51,294 nucleotides of DNA from Goekera deserti (GTDB taxonomy: Bacteria > Actinomycetota > Actinomycetes > Mycobacteriales > Geodermatophilaceae). Below the pieces are notes generated by a model. It did not search any database. It saw only the letters and a program-made list of their open reading frames with translations, and had not been told where the DNA came from. The position numbers and the translations under genes were made by a program. The number at the start of each line of letters is the position of its first letter. The stretch's first letter is position 1. The stretch is from assembly GCF_010685995.1 (NCBI RefSeq), contig NZ_JAAGWK010000032.1:1-51294 (forward strand). The letters run 5' to 3'. Positions 7,076 to 14,174 of this stretch are shown here, piece after piece.

Positions 7076-8265
7076 GCCCGCACCCACAGGGCCAGCTCCC
7101 CGGCGCCGCACACCGCGCAGGCCCCGCGGCGGCGCAGCAGGTAGGCGGTGACCGCTGCGGCCAGCGCCAGGCCCCACGGCAGTGTCGGGAAGAGCAGCAG
7201 GAAGGAAGCCCGCTGCCAGTCCCCGGCGGCCAGGCCGTCCAGCGCGGGTCCGACGATGCCCGGGGTGGCCGCCAGCAGGACGACGGCGACCAGCCCGCCG
7301 GCGACCACCGGCACACGCACCGGCACCGCCCGCCCGCGCAGCACCGGCACCCAGGCCGGCCACACCTCGCCCCACGGGCGGAGCAACCCGGCTGTGAGCA
7401 CCGTCCCGCCGAGGGCGGCGGCACCCAGCCCCAACCCGAACAACCGGACCGCGGGGTCGGCGACGTCCTCGGTGCCGAGCAGGCCGACCGGCCACGGGGT
7501 CAGCCAGCTCATCCGCAGCAGGCCGTAGGGCAGCGGGCCGGCCACCGCGATCGCGGTCGCCACCCGGCCCCAGCGCAGAGCGGCGGCGGGCTCCGTCCAG
7601 CGCGCACCGGGTCGCCCGCAGTCGGCACAGGCGCCCCGGGCCGACCGCCGGACGGCCACGGCCACGAGCGCCCACAGCACCGCACCGCCGAGCAGCAGCG
7701 CCAGGTGCACCCGTACCCAGCCCTCGTTCGCGAGCGCCGTGCCCAACGACACCGCCACGTCCCCGACGGTCCGGGGCTCCAGGAGGCCGACCCACCACCC
7801 CGCGAGCAGCACGACGAGGACGCCGGCCGCCCACGGCCGACCCCGGCGGCTGCGGAGTGCACCGGCCAGCAGCAGGACCACGACGGCCACCGGCCCGAGG
7901 ACGGCGCACAGGTAGCCGAGCAGGACCAGCACCCGCAGGTCCGCCGACAGCACACCGAGGACGACGGCCAGCACACCGGCAGCCGCGACCAGCGCCGTGG
8001 TCGGGCGACGGCACGCGACGACCCCGGCGAGCACCAGCCCCACCGTCGCCACGCCCAACAGCAGTGCCGCGGTGACGGTGGGCGGCAGTTCGGTGAGCAC
8101 GCTCGTCGCAACGCTGGCGTCGCCCTCCAGGCCTGGCCGGCTGCCGGGGTCGAGCAGCCAGCACAGTGCCAGTCCGACGTGCACGACGCTCCATACGGCG
8201 GCCGGCACGGCGACCCGCCTGAGTCCGGCCGCCGGTGGTGCGATGGGGGTGGAGAGGGCGTTCAC
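7072..8265 (-). CDS. Polytopic membrane protein with two CxxC motifs, partner of the two-component system
   Basis: A 397-residue protein with roughly ten to twelve hydrophobic segments and no family I can name. Two cytosol- or surface-loop motifs, 'RGACADCGRPG' in the middle and 'RGACAVCGAGEL' at the very C-terminus, look like paired CxxC metal or redox sites and resemble each other. GTG 8265 is preceded by GGAGG at ideal spacing; longer in-frame extensions overlap the divergent Nudix promoter. It is first gene in the operon with the kinase and regulator and translationally coupled to the kinase, so a role as sensor, transporter or accessory for the signal is plausible but inferred. Confidence 0.65.
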   Translation of the reverse strand: MNALSTPIAPPAAGLRRVAVPAAVWSVVHVGLALCWLLDPGSRPGLEGDASVATSVLTELPPTVTAALLLGVATVGLVLAGVVACRRPTTALVAAAGVLAVVLGVLSADLRVLVLLGYLCAVLGPVAVVVLLLAGALRSRRGRPWAAGVLVVLLAGWWVGLLEPRTVGDVAVSLGTALANEGWVRVHLALLLGGAVLWALVAVAVRRSARGACADCGRPGARWTEPAAALRWGRVATAIAVAGPLPYGLLRMSWLTPWPVGLLGTEDVADPAVRLFGLGLGAAALGGTVLTAGLLRPWGEVWPAWVPVLRGRAVPVRVPVVAGGLVAVVLLAATPGIVGPALDGLAAGDWQRASFLLLFPTLPWGLALAAAVTAYLLRRRGACAVCGAGELALWVRA

Positions 8266-8339
8266 GAGGACCTCCGGCGGGGCGGCCCGGGCTGGTCCCC
8301 GGGCGGTGATCCCAGCCTCCTGACCGTGATGCCGCGCCG

Positions 8340-8359
8340 GCTCCCCCGCGCGGGGGAGC
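8340..8359. repeat. Perfect 20-bp GC palindrome in divergent promoter region
   Basis: GCTCCCCCGC at 8340-8349 is followed directly by its exact reverse complement at 8350-8359. It lies between the start of the membrane-protein/kinase operon (leftward) and the Nudix gene (rightward), so it could be an operator; a chance GC palindrome is also possible. Confidence 0.4.
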
Positions 8360-8433
8360 TGTGCCCGCAGCCGGGGGACGTCCGCGGCGGGCTCCGACCG
8401 GCCCTGCACCCCCCGGCGTGGTCGACTGGCCGC

Positions 8434-8835
8434 ATGCACCACGTGGTCGCCGGCGCCCTGGTCTCGGGCGGCCGGGTGCTGCTCGCCCACCGCTGCGCGA
8501 CGCGGCGTTGGTACCCGGACGTCTGGGACTTCCCCGGCGGGCACGTCGACCCCGGCGAGAGCGAGCTCGACGCGCTGGTCCGGGAGCTGCACGAGGAACT
8601 CGGCGTCCGGGTGAGGGAGGTGGACCAGCTGCCCGTCGCCCGCCTCGAGGACGTCGCCACGGAGATGCGGCTGGCCGTCTGGGCCGTGCACCGGTGGCAG
8701 GGCACTCCGGTCAACCGCGCCCCCGACGAGCACGACGAGCTGCGCTGGGTGACCCGCCAGGACCTCGCGGAGCTGGCCCTGGCGCACCCGGCCTACCCGC
8801 GGCTGGTCGACCGGCTGCTGTCCGGGGTCCGCTGA
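8434..8835 (+). CDS. Nudix hydrolase (MutT-like)
   Basis: The 133-residue protein carries a complete Nudix box, 'GGHVDPGESELDALVRELHE' followed by ELGV, fitting Gx5Ex7REUxEExGU, with metal-binding glutamates in REL-HEE. It hydrolyses a nucleoside-diphosphate-linked compound; (d)NTP sanitising is one possibility, but the substrate cannot be assigned. ATG 8434 has no clear Shine-Dalgarno; instead TCGACT ends 6 nt before it, suggesting a leaderless mRNA. The last 43 bp overlap tail-to-tail with the regulator gene on the other strand. Confidence 0.88.
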   Translation: MHHVVAGALVSGGRVLLAHRCATRRWYPDVWDFPGGHVDPGESELDALVRELHEELGVRVREVDQLPVARLEDVATEMRLAVWAVHRWQGTPVNRAPDEHDELRWVTRQDLAELALAHPAYPRLVDRLLSGVR

Positions 8836-9146
8836 CTGGGCTGGTCAGCCGACCCGGTGGCGATGATCTCGTCGAGTGCGCGCAGGTGGGCGCGGTAGGC
8901 GTCGCGCCCGGTCGGGGTGAGCGCCAGCCACTGCCGGCTGCGCGCGTCGCGCACCACCCGCTCCTGCTGCACGTACCCGGCGTCCACGAGCTGCGCGAGC
9001 TGCTTGCTCAACGCCGACTTGGACAGCCCGAGCCGCTCCTGCAGCACGGCGAACTCGACCGTGCGGGCGGCGCTGAGTATCGCGCAGATGCGCAGCCGGT
9101 GCGGTGCGTGCACGACCTCGTCGAAGACGGGCGCGTCAGCCGACAT
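8793..9146 (-). CDS. Winged-helix transcriptional regulator (HTH_34 / MarR-ArsR-like)
   Basis: A 117-residue DNA-binding protein. Residues about 5-85 form a winged helix: 'FDEVVHAPHRLRICAILSAA', recognition helix 'LGLSKSALSKQLAQLVDAGY', then a wing 'QQERVVRDARSRQWLALTPT'. The C-terminal tail is polar and likely disordered, and its codons overlap the end of the convergent Nudix gene. It is second in a two-gene operon after a membrane protein (11-nt overlap). An inverted-repeat operator over the operon promoter suggests it represses its own operon. Confidence 0.85.
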   Translation of the reverse strand: MSADAPVFDEVVHAPHRLRICAILSAARTVEFAVLQERLGLSKSALSKQLAQLVDAGYVQQERVVRDARSRQWLALTPTGRDAYRAHLRALDEIIATGSADQPSQRTPDSSRSTSRG

Positions 9147-9579
9147 CGCCGAACTCCCGCCGGTACCGCCGCCCGGTGACCAGCACGACGCCGGCGGCCA
9201 GGGCCGCACCGGCGACCCACACCGCGTCCAGGCCGATCGTCCCCCAGACCACCCAGCACGCCGCGTACGAGCCGAGGACGGCGACCAGGAACCAGGCCAT
9301 GTCCGGCAGGTGCGGAGCGACCCAGGCGACACCGGGACGGTTGAGCCAGTACCGGCTGCCGAGCACGACGGCCACCACGGCCACCGCGATCCGGGCCTGA
9401 CCGGCGTCGTCGGAGGGCAGCAGCTGGACCAGGAACAGTGCAGCGACCAGCACGGCCATCGCCGCGAAGAACCAGGTGGGCAGCGGTGGGTAGCGCACCG
9501 CTGCCTCGTCCCTGGCGAGTTGCTGCCGCGCCTCCGCGGCGGTCCGAGGGGTGAGGGGGCCGTCAGCTCCTGTTTCCAT
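9136..9579 (-). CDS. Four-helix membrane protein of unknown function, co-transcribed with the regulator
   Basis: A 147-residue protein with a charged N-terminus (about 1-35) and four hydrophobic segments (about 36-55, 62-80, 90-110 and 115-135). I recognise no conserved catalytic motif. This arrangement, a small membrane protein followed by an HTH_34 regulator with overlapping reading frames, is common in actinobacteria; the function is unknown. The ATG at 9579 lies 7 nt after a -10 hexamer, so the mRNA is probably leaderless and no ribosome site is needed. Confidence 0.65.
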   Translation of the reverse strand: METGADGPLTPRTAAEARQQLARDEAAVRYPPLPTWFFAAMAVLVAALFLVQLLPSDDAGQARIAVAVVAVVLGSRYWLNRPGVAWVAPHLPDMAWFLVAVLGSYAACWVVWGTIGLDAVWVAGAALAAGVVLVTGRRYRREFGDVG

Positions 9580-9615
9580 GCGGGAAACGATAGCGGTGCG
9601 TTTCCTACATGGCAA
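9572..9615 (-). promoter_or_regulatory. Leaderless promoter covered by GGAAACG/CGTTTCC operator half-sites
   Basis: On the minus strand a -35 TTGCCA (9615-9610), 17-nt spacer and -10 TATCGT (9592-9587) are followed after 7 nt by the ATG at 9579, so the transcript should start at or next to the start codon. Three half-sites surround the -10: CGTTTCC at 9599-9605 and GGAAACG at 9583-9589 form an inverted repeat with a 9-nt gap, and GTTTCC at 9572-9577 forms a second inverted repeat with GGAAAC at 9583-9588 with a 5-nt gap. Repression by the winged-helix protein of the same operon is the natural reading. Confidence 0.65.
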
Positions 9616-9634
9616 CAGTGAGGCGGGGGTCGGG

Positions 9635-10288
9635 TCAGCCGTGCTCCTCACCGTCCGGCCAGAGCGGGCCGGCTCCTGCGCAGGCGGCGATGACCGGCCC
9701 GGCGGGGAACGAGCTGCGCGTCTCCTCGATGCCCCGGTCCGGCCACAGGCAGACGACGGTGACGTCCCCGGGCGGCGGTACCGGCCACATCCACAGGGTG
9801 CGGCGCCACGTCCGACCCCAGGCACGCGGCCGGTCCAGGCCCTCGAGCACGACCTGGTCCGGCAGCCAGTCGGCCGGCGCCACGTCCTGCGGCACCGACA
9901 GCCAGGCCGACTCCTCGACCGTCGAGGTCCGCCGACCGTCGGCGTACTGCACGCCGAGTCGCAGGCCGCCCGCCGGCAGGAAGAGGTCCAGCGGGCCCCG
10001 CCCGTGGTGGGCGTCCAGGGCGTGGAACAACGCACGCCGGGCACCGCGCCCGGCCTCCACCAGGTGGATCGACAGGTCCAGGGTCAGCCCGGTCGACCAG
10101 CACCGGACGGCGTCCAGGGACACCACCGTGCTGGCCGACCGCCCCACGACGACCGAGGTGGCCGTGGGCACCGGGAGCTCACCGTGCGGCGGCCCGCCCC
10201 ACACCGGGTCCAGCTCGGGCGGTGTCACGTCGGACTCGTCGAGCGGATCGGCGGGCGTGACGGCGGGGAAGAACGACTCGACGGGCAC
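9635..10288 (-). CDS. Conserved-looking protein of unknown function
   Basis: A 217-residue soluble protein from GTG 10288, which has GGAGG 6 nt upstream. The N-terminus is acidic and Pro-rich (residues 1-40), then come beta-rich stretches ('TSVVVGRSASTVVSLDAVRC', 'DLFLPAGGLRLGVQYADGRR', 'WMWPVPPPGDVTVVCLWPDR'). No signal peptide, membrane segment or catalytic motif is visible. It is divergent from the TPR-like gene. I do not recognise the family. Confidence 0.6.
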   Translation of the reverse strand: MPVESFFPAVTPADPLDESDVTPPELDPVWGGPPHGELPVPTATSVVVGRSASTVVSLDAVRCWSTGLTLDLSIHLVEAGRGARRALFHALDAHHGRGPLDLFLPAGGLRLGVQYADGRRTSTVEESAWLSVPQDVAPADWLPDQVVLEGLDRPRAWGRTWRRTLWMWPVPPPGDVTVVCLWPDRGIEETRSSFPAGPVIAACAGAGPLWPDGEEHG

Positions 10289-10411
10289 GACGGACCTCCA
10301 GGGGTGGGCGGGCACCGAGCATGGACCCGGGCACCGACATCCGGGCGGTCCTGGCCGGGCGCTCACCTGGACACCACCCCGCTGTCACGGGGAGCTGGCA
10401 GGGTGCCCGCC

Positions 10412-10456
10412 ATGCCCGTGCTGCAGCTCCCGCCCGCGTCAGGGTGCCCGTCGTGA
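10412..10456 (+). CDS. Possible 14-residue leader peptide (uORF)
   Basis: An ATG at 10412 opens a 14-codon frame, MPVLQLPPASGCPS, whose TGA overlaps the GTG start of the next gene (GTGA, 10453-10456). A -10-like CAGGGT ends 7 nt before the ATG, so it could be the true 5' end of a leaderless transcript, with translation of the downstream gene coupled to it. No attenuator codon run is visible. It is only a candidate; chance ORFs of this length are frequent. Confidence 0.3.
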   Translation: MPVLQLPPASGCPS

Positions 10457-10908
10457 CCGACCCCTTGATGGCCGAGATCGCGGCAGCGGTCGAACTCGGG
10501 CGCGCCGGGGACGCCGCGACCGCCCGCGCCCGGCTCGACGAGCTGTGGACCCGGATGGGGCCGACCGGCGACCCCGCGCACCGCTGCGCACTGGCGCACT
10601 GGGCGGCCGACCTGCAGGACGACCCGCGCGAGGAGCTGACCTGGGACGAACGCGCCCTGGACGTCGTCGAGGGCGCCGGCCCGGACCCGCAGCTGGACGG
10701 CTTCCTCCCGTCGCTGCACCTGAACCTGGCCGACGTGCACCGCCGGCTGGGCGACGTCGGGACGGCGCAGACGCACCTGCGGCGGGCCCGCGACGTGGTG
10801 GGCACGCTGCCGGCCGACGGCTACGGCCAGATGGTGCGCACCGGGATCGACCACGTCGCGCAGGCGCTGGCGCAGGGCTCGACCGACCGGCTGCCCGGCG
10901 TCCGGTGA
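10453..10908 (+). CDS. Small helical TPR-like protein
   Basis: A 151-residue alpha-helical protein. Two or three helix-turn-helix repeats of TPR character can be seen: 'LMAEIAAAVELGRAGDAATA', 'RCALAHWAADLQDDP' and 'SLHLNLADVHRRLGDVGTAQ' with 'THLRRARDVV'. The last of these is a good TPR. It is probably a cytoplasmic protein-interaction module with unknown partner. GTG 10453 was preferred to ATG 10468 because it sits in a GTGA overlap with a possible leader peptide. The gene ends one base before the stop codon of the convergent YbdK gene. Confidence 0.65.
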   Translation: MTDPLMAEIAAAVELGRAGDAATARARLDELWTRMGPTGDPAHRCALAHWAADLQDDPREELTWDERALDVVEGAGPDPQLDGFLPSLHLNLADVHRRLGDVGTAQTHLRRARDVVGTLPADGYGQMVRTGIDHVAQALAQGSTDRLPGVR

Positions 10909-10909
10909 G

Positions 10910-12046
10910 TCAGGCCCCGGGGAAGCCCTCGACCAGCTCGGCGGCGACCGCGCGCAGGTCGCCGGTGCGGCGGTGGGTGGCCAGCTGCCGGGCGGCGGAC
11001 GTGCCGCGGGCCAGCAGCTGCTCGGTCAGCGCCTGCACCTCCTCCAGCTCACCGCGGTCGGCCAGCTCGTCGGCGAGCTCGGCGACCAGCCTCCGAACAG
11101 CGACAGCAGCGTCGACCAGCGTGCCGGCAACCGGGTCGAACAGCCGGCCGGACAACCCCTCGCGGGCCGCGCGCCAGCGGGCCGAGCGCAGCACCTCCGG
11201 GCGCACGAGCAGCGGCGGCTCGTCCCGCTCGGCACGCGCGGCCAGCACCCGCACCAGCGAGCGGGCCAGCGCCGCGTGCAGCACCACGTCGTCCACGTCC
11301 GGGCAGAGGTCACCGCCCCGGAACTCCAGCGTCGGCACGTGCGTCGAGGGCCGGAGGTCCCAGTACAGGTTGGAGGCGTCCGGCACGATCCCGGAGGCGA
11401 CCAGCTCGGCGACGACGGCGCGGTAGGCGTCGGCGTCCCCCATCGGCTCCGGCGGCCCGCTCACCGGCCAGCGCGACCACCAGATCGTCCGGTAGCTCTC
11501 GTAGCCGGTCTCGATGCCGCCGTGGAACGGCGAGCTGCCGGTCATCGCCAGCAGCACCGGCAGGTACGGCCGGGCCCGGTCCATCACCGCGACGGCGGTG
11601 TCCAGATCGGGCACGCCGACGTGCACGTGCATGCCGCAGATGTCCTGCTGCTCGGCCAGCGACGCCCACTTGTCCACCATCACGCGGTAGCGCGGCGCGT
11701 CGGTGAGCCGCAGCTCCCGCCAGGAGCTGAACGGGTGGGTGGACGCCGGGAGCACCCGCAGCCCGCCGCGCGCCGCGGCAGCGACCACCTCGGCCCGGGT
11801 GACGGCGAGCTCGGCGCGCAGCGAGTCCAGCGTGGTGCACACCCCGGTCGCCGTCTCCAGCTGGGTGGTGGAGATCTCCGGCTGCACGTGCGGGCCGGCC
11901 TGCCCGCGCACCGCGGCGTCGGCGACCTCGCTGCTGCCGGTCATGGCGAGCGTCTCGGGGTCGACGAGGTGGAACTCCTCCTCGACCCCGAGGGTCAGCC
12001 CGACCCCGGCGACCACAGCGGGGACGTCGGGGGCAGGGCTGGACAC
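10910..12046 (-). CDS. ybdK: Carboxylate-amine ligase, glutamate-cysteine ligase family 2 (YbdK type)
   Basis: The 378-residue protein matches YbdK/GCS2 ligases: N-terminal 'TLGVEEEFHLVDPETLAM' (glutamate and metal ligands), 'VQPEISTTQLETATGVC', 'DICGMHVHVGVPDLDTAVAV' (the diagnostic HVHVG), 'SPFHGGIETGYESYR' and 'PSTHVPTLEFRGGDL'. Members form gamma-glutamyl amides with weak glutamate-cysteine ligase activity in E. coli YbdK; in actinobacteria, which make mycothiol instead of glutathione, the true substrate is uncertain. GTG 12046 gives the normal N-terminus. It is on the minus strand downstream of the phosphotransferase-like gene. Confidence 0.88.
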   Translation of the reverse strand: MSSPAPDVPAVVAGVGLTLGVEEEFHLVDPETLAMTGSSEVADAAVRGQAGPHVQPEISTTQLETATGVCTTLDSLRAELAVTRAEVVAAAARGGLRVLPASTHPFSSWRELRLTDAPRYRVMVDKWASLAEQQDICGMHVHVGVPDLDTAVAVMDRARPYLPVLLAMTGSSPFHGGIETGYESYRTIWWSRWPVSGPPEPMGDADAYRAVVAELVASGIVPDASNLYWDLRPSTHVPTLEFRGGDLCPDVDDVVLHAALARSLVRVLAARAERDEPPLLVRPEVLRSARWRAAREGLSGRLFDPVAGTLVDAAVAVRRLVAELADELADRGELEEVQALTEQLLARGTSAARQLATHRRTGDLRAVAAELVEGFPGA

Positions 12047-12168
12047 ACGGACTCCTGGTTCGAGGGGGCAGCAGCGAGGGTCGGCCCGGACACGCCCGGC
12101 CGGACGCAGACGCTACGGCCCGGCCCGGCCGTCGTCCCCGTGACCTCGCTCTCCCGGGCCGGCAGGGG

Positions 12169-12684
12169 TCAGACCACGCGCGCGGCGATGACCCGCGCGC
12201 AGTCCAGAGCGGAGGTGCGAGTCGTGTCGACCACGACGTCGTAGTGGACGCCCCGGTGCACCAGCTCCGCCTGCGACGCGGCCATCCCGACGACCCGGTC
12301 CCCCCGCGCCGACTCCCGGGTGGCCGCGATCTGGGGGTCGCAGCGGACACCGGCCCACACCACGGTCACCCCGACGAGGTGTGCCCGCGTGCGCTCCTGG
12401 GAGGCGGAACCACCGAGGAAGACGTCGTCGACGATGATCCGAGCGCCGGCGCGCGCCATGGCTGCCAGACCCGCGGTCCAGGCGTCCTCCAGAGCCCGGA
12501 AGCCCTCGCCCAGCTCGACCTCCCCCTGTGGACCGTAGGAGACGAGGGCCGGGGGCAACGCGTCGACGAGGTCGTCGACGCCGAGGACCAACCAGGGCTG
12601 CGGCAGCAGCTGCTGCAGGGCGCGGGCGATGCTCGTCGTGCCCGAGCTCGACCCGCCGTTGAGCACGATCACCTGCGTGGTCAC
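12169..12684 (-). CDS. Chloramphenicol phosphotransferase-like P-loop protein with altered Walker A
   Basis: A 171-residue protein clearly of the chloramphenicol 3-O-phosphotransferase (CPT) family: 'VIVLNGGSSSG' at the N-terminus, 'PWLVLGVDDLVDALPPAL' with the catalytic Asp37, 'GEGFRALEDAWTAGLAAMAR', 'GARIIVDDVFLGGSASQERT', and 'ARGDRVVGMAASQAELVH'. Nearly everything matches the Streptomyces enzyme except the P-loop: residues 10-17 read GGSSSGTT where the family has GGSSAGKS, so the ATP-phosphate-binding lysine at 16 is threonine (ACG instead of AAG, one base). The protein may be inactive, bind nucleotide differently, or the base may be a sequence error. GTG 12684 gives the family N-terminus. 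It follows a hairpin after yidC. Confidence 0.85.
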   Translation of the reverse strand: MTTQVIVLNGGSSSGTTSIARALQQLLPQPWLVLGVDDLVDALPPALVSYGPQGEVELGEGFRALEDAWTAGLAAMARAGARIIVDDVFLGGSASQERTRAHLVGVTVVWAGVRCDPQIAATRESARGDRVVGMAASQAELVHRGVHYDVVVDTTRTSALDCARVIAARVV

Positions 12685-12716
12685 GGTCCCCCGGCTCCGG
12701 TCCTGCGGCGTCCTGC

Positions 12717-12750
12717 CTGCCTCTGCGGTCGTACAGCACCGCAGAGGCAG
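12717..12750 (-). terminator. Hairpin between yidC and the CPT-like gene
   Basis: Perfect 13-bp arms CTGCCTCTGCGGT (12717-12729) and ACCGCAGAGGCAG (12738-12750) enclose an 8-nt loop. It lies 44 nt beyond the yidC stop codon on the minus strand and 33 nt before the CPT-like start, so it probably terminates the yidC transcript. Confidence 0.65.
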
Positions 12751-12793
12751 CAGCAACACCGCAAGAGCAGGGCAGCGCGACGGGTCCGCCCGC

Positions 12794-13585
12794 TCAGGGG
12801 CTGCCCACGAGGGTGGGCGGGGGCAGCAACCGGTGCACGACCTCCTGCTGGACCAGCGTCCACACGTTGCTCGTCGCCCAGTAGAGGAGCACCCCGATCG
12901 GGAAGAAGAAGCCGGTCACGAACAGGCCCAGCGGCGCGCCGACCAGCAGCACCCGCTGCACGGTCGCCGCCGTGCCCTCGGCCGGGGTGCGGCGCTGCAG
13001 GCTGCGCTGGGTCAGGAAGGTGGCCAGGCACATGACGGCGATGAGCACCAGCGCCACCACCCGGACCGCACCCGGCCCGGCGTCGGCGGTCTGCAGGACG
13101 GCGGCCTCCCGGTCCCCGCCCATGGCGAAGGACGCCGAGATCGGCGCACCGAACAGGTCGGCGCGGGCGGCCTGCGCGGTGAGCTGGTCGGTCCAGCCGT
13201 AGAGGCCGTCGGCGGTGGGGGTCAGCCGGCGCAGCACGTGCAGCAGCGCCAGCAGCACGGGCAGCTGCAGCAGCATCGGCAGGCACCCGGCGAGCGGGTT
13301 GACGCCCCGCTCGGCCTGCAGCGCGGACATCGCGGTGGCCAGCGCCGCGCGGTCGTCGCCGTGCCGCTCGCGCAGCGCGGCCAACTCCGGCTGCAGGGCC
13401 TGCAGCGCGCGCTGGGAGCGGACCTGGCGGACGTACAGCGGGACGAGCGCCAGCCGCACCGTGACCACGAGCAGGACGATCGCCAGCGCCCAGGCGGGTC
13501 CGCCGGCGGGGTCGAGCACGGTGGAGACGAGGGCGTGCCAGTGCTCCAGGAGCCAGGCGACAGCGGTGTAGAGGACGTCGAGCAC
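12794..13585 (-). CDS. yidC: YidC/Oxa1-family membrane protein insertase
   Basis: The 263-residue protein has the YidC/Oxa1 layout: an N-terminal amphipathic and membrane region ('VLYTAVAWLLEHWHALVS'), a first core helix ending in the conserved charged loop 'VRLALVPLYVRQVRSQRALQ' (with the groove arginine region), the cytoplasmic coiled hairpin 'LQPELAALRERHGDDRAAL', then 'GCLPMLLQLPVLLALLHVLR' and two C-terminal helices including 'FFFPIGVLLYWATSNVWTLV'. It inserts proteins into the cytoplasmic membrane. It is not next to rnpA/rpmH, so it is likely a second YidC paralogue. A DUF6412 gene lies 143 bp upstream on the same strand. GTG 13585 has GGGAG at suitable distance. Confidence 0.88.
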   Translation of the reverse strand: MLDVLYTAVAWLLEHWHALVSTVLDPAGGPAWALAIVLLVVTVRLALVPLYVRQVRSQRALQALQPELAALRERHGDDRAALATAMSALQAERGVNPLAGCLPMLLQLPVLLALLHVLRRLTPTADGLYGWTDQLTAQAARADLFGAPISASFAMGGDREAAVLQTADAGPGAVRVVALVLIAVMCLATFLTQRSLQRRTPAEGTAATVQRVLLVGAPLGLFVTGFFFPIGVLLYWATSNVWTLVQQEVVHRLLPPPTLVGSP

Positions 13586-13728
13586 GGGAGGACTCCCAGG
13601 GAGAGGACCAGGCAGCTGGTCGGCAGGCGGGGACGCGACCGGTGCTCCTGCGACCCGCCGGGACGGCGGGGAGGGCGTGCGGTCGGTGTGGTGCGTGCGC
13701 GGCGGGACGCCGCGAGGACGTGCGGGGC

Positions 13729-14031
13729 TCAGGCGGGCTGGGGAGCCCGGGGCAGCGCTCGTCCGGGGGCGTCGGGCTGGGTCTGCCGGCGGAAGGAGCC
13801 GCGGCGGCAGCGCTCGTCGCGCGAGGGCGCACGCGGGTCCAGCCACGCGGGCGCCGGGACGGCGAGCCGGTGCCCGGCCAGCCGCGCGACGACGACGAGC
13901 AGCGTCGCGGCCAGCGTGACCCCGACCAGGCCCCACACCGGGAGCGCGGACGTGCCGGAGAGCGCGGACGTGCCGGACAGTGCGGACAGCAGGGAGTGCA
14001 GCGACACCCAGAAGACGATCCCGCCGCCCAC
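13729..14031 (-). CDS. DUF6412-domain small membrane protein
   Basis: About 100 residues with two hydrophobic segments and a C-terminal motif 'RRGSFRRQTQPDAPGRALPR' that I recognise from DUF6412 proteins, which commonly sit beside a YidC/Oxa1 gene in actinobacteria. Function is unknown; assistance to the second YidC is a reasonable inference from the conserved pairing. The coding sequence contains a short in-frame duplication (SALSGT twice, around 13949-13981). A GGAGGAG site better fits the second GTG (14031) than the one at 14040. It is divergent from the aminopeptidase gene. Confidence 0.7.
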   Translation of the reverse strand: MGGGIVFWVSLHSLLSALSGTSALSGTSALPVWGLVGVTLAATLLVVVARLAGHRLAVPAPAWLDPRAPSRDERCRRGSFRRQTQPDAPGRALPRAPQPA

Positions 14032-14174
14032 CGCACCCACCTCCTCCGTCGCGGGCCAGTCTGGCTCCCGCCCTGCCTAGCGGCAAGGCGCACGACCCGG
14101 ACGGGCGGTGCGCCGGCGCCGCCGCCGGCGGGCCCAGGCACGCGCGGGTCAGCAGCGTCGAGTAGAGATGGGGC

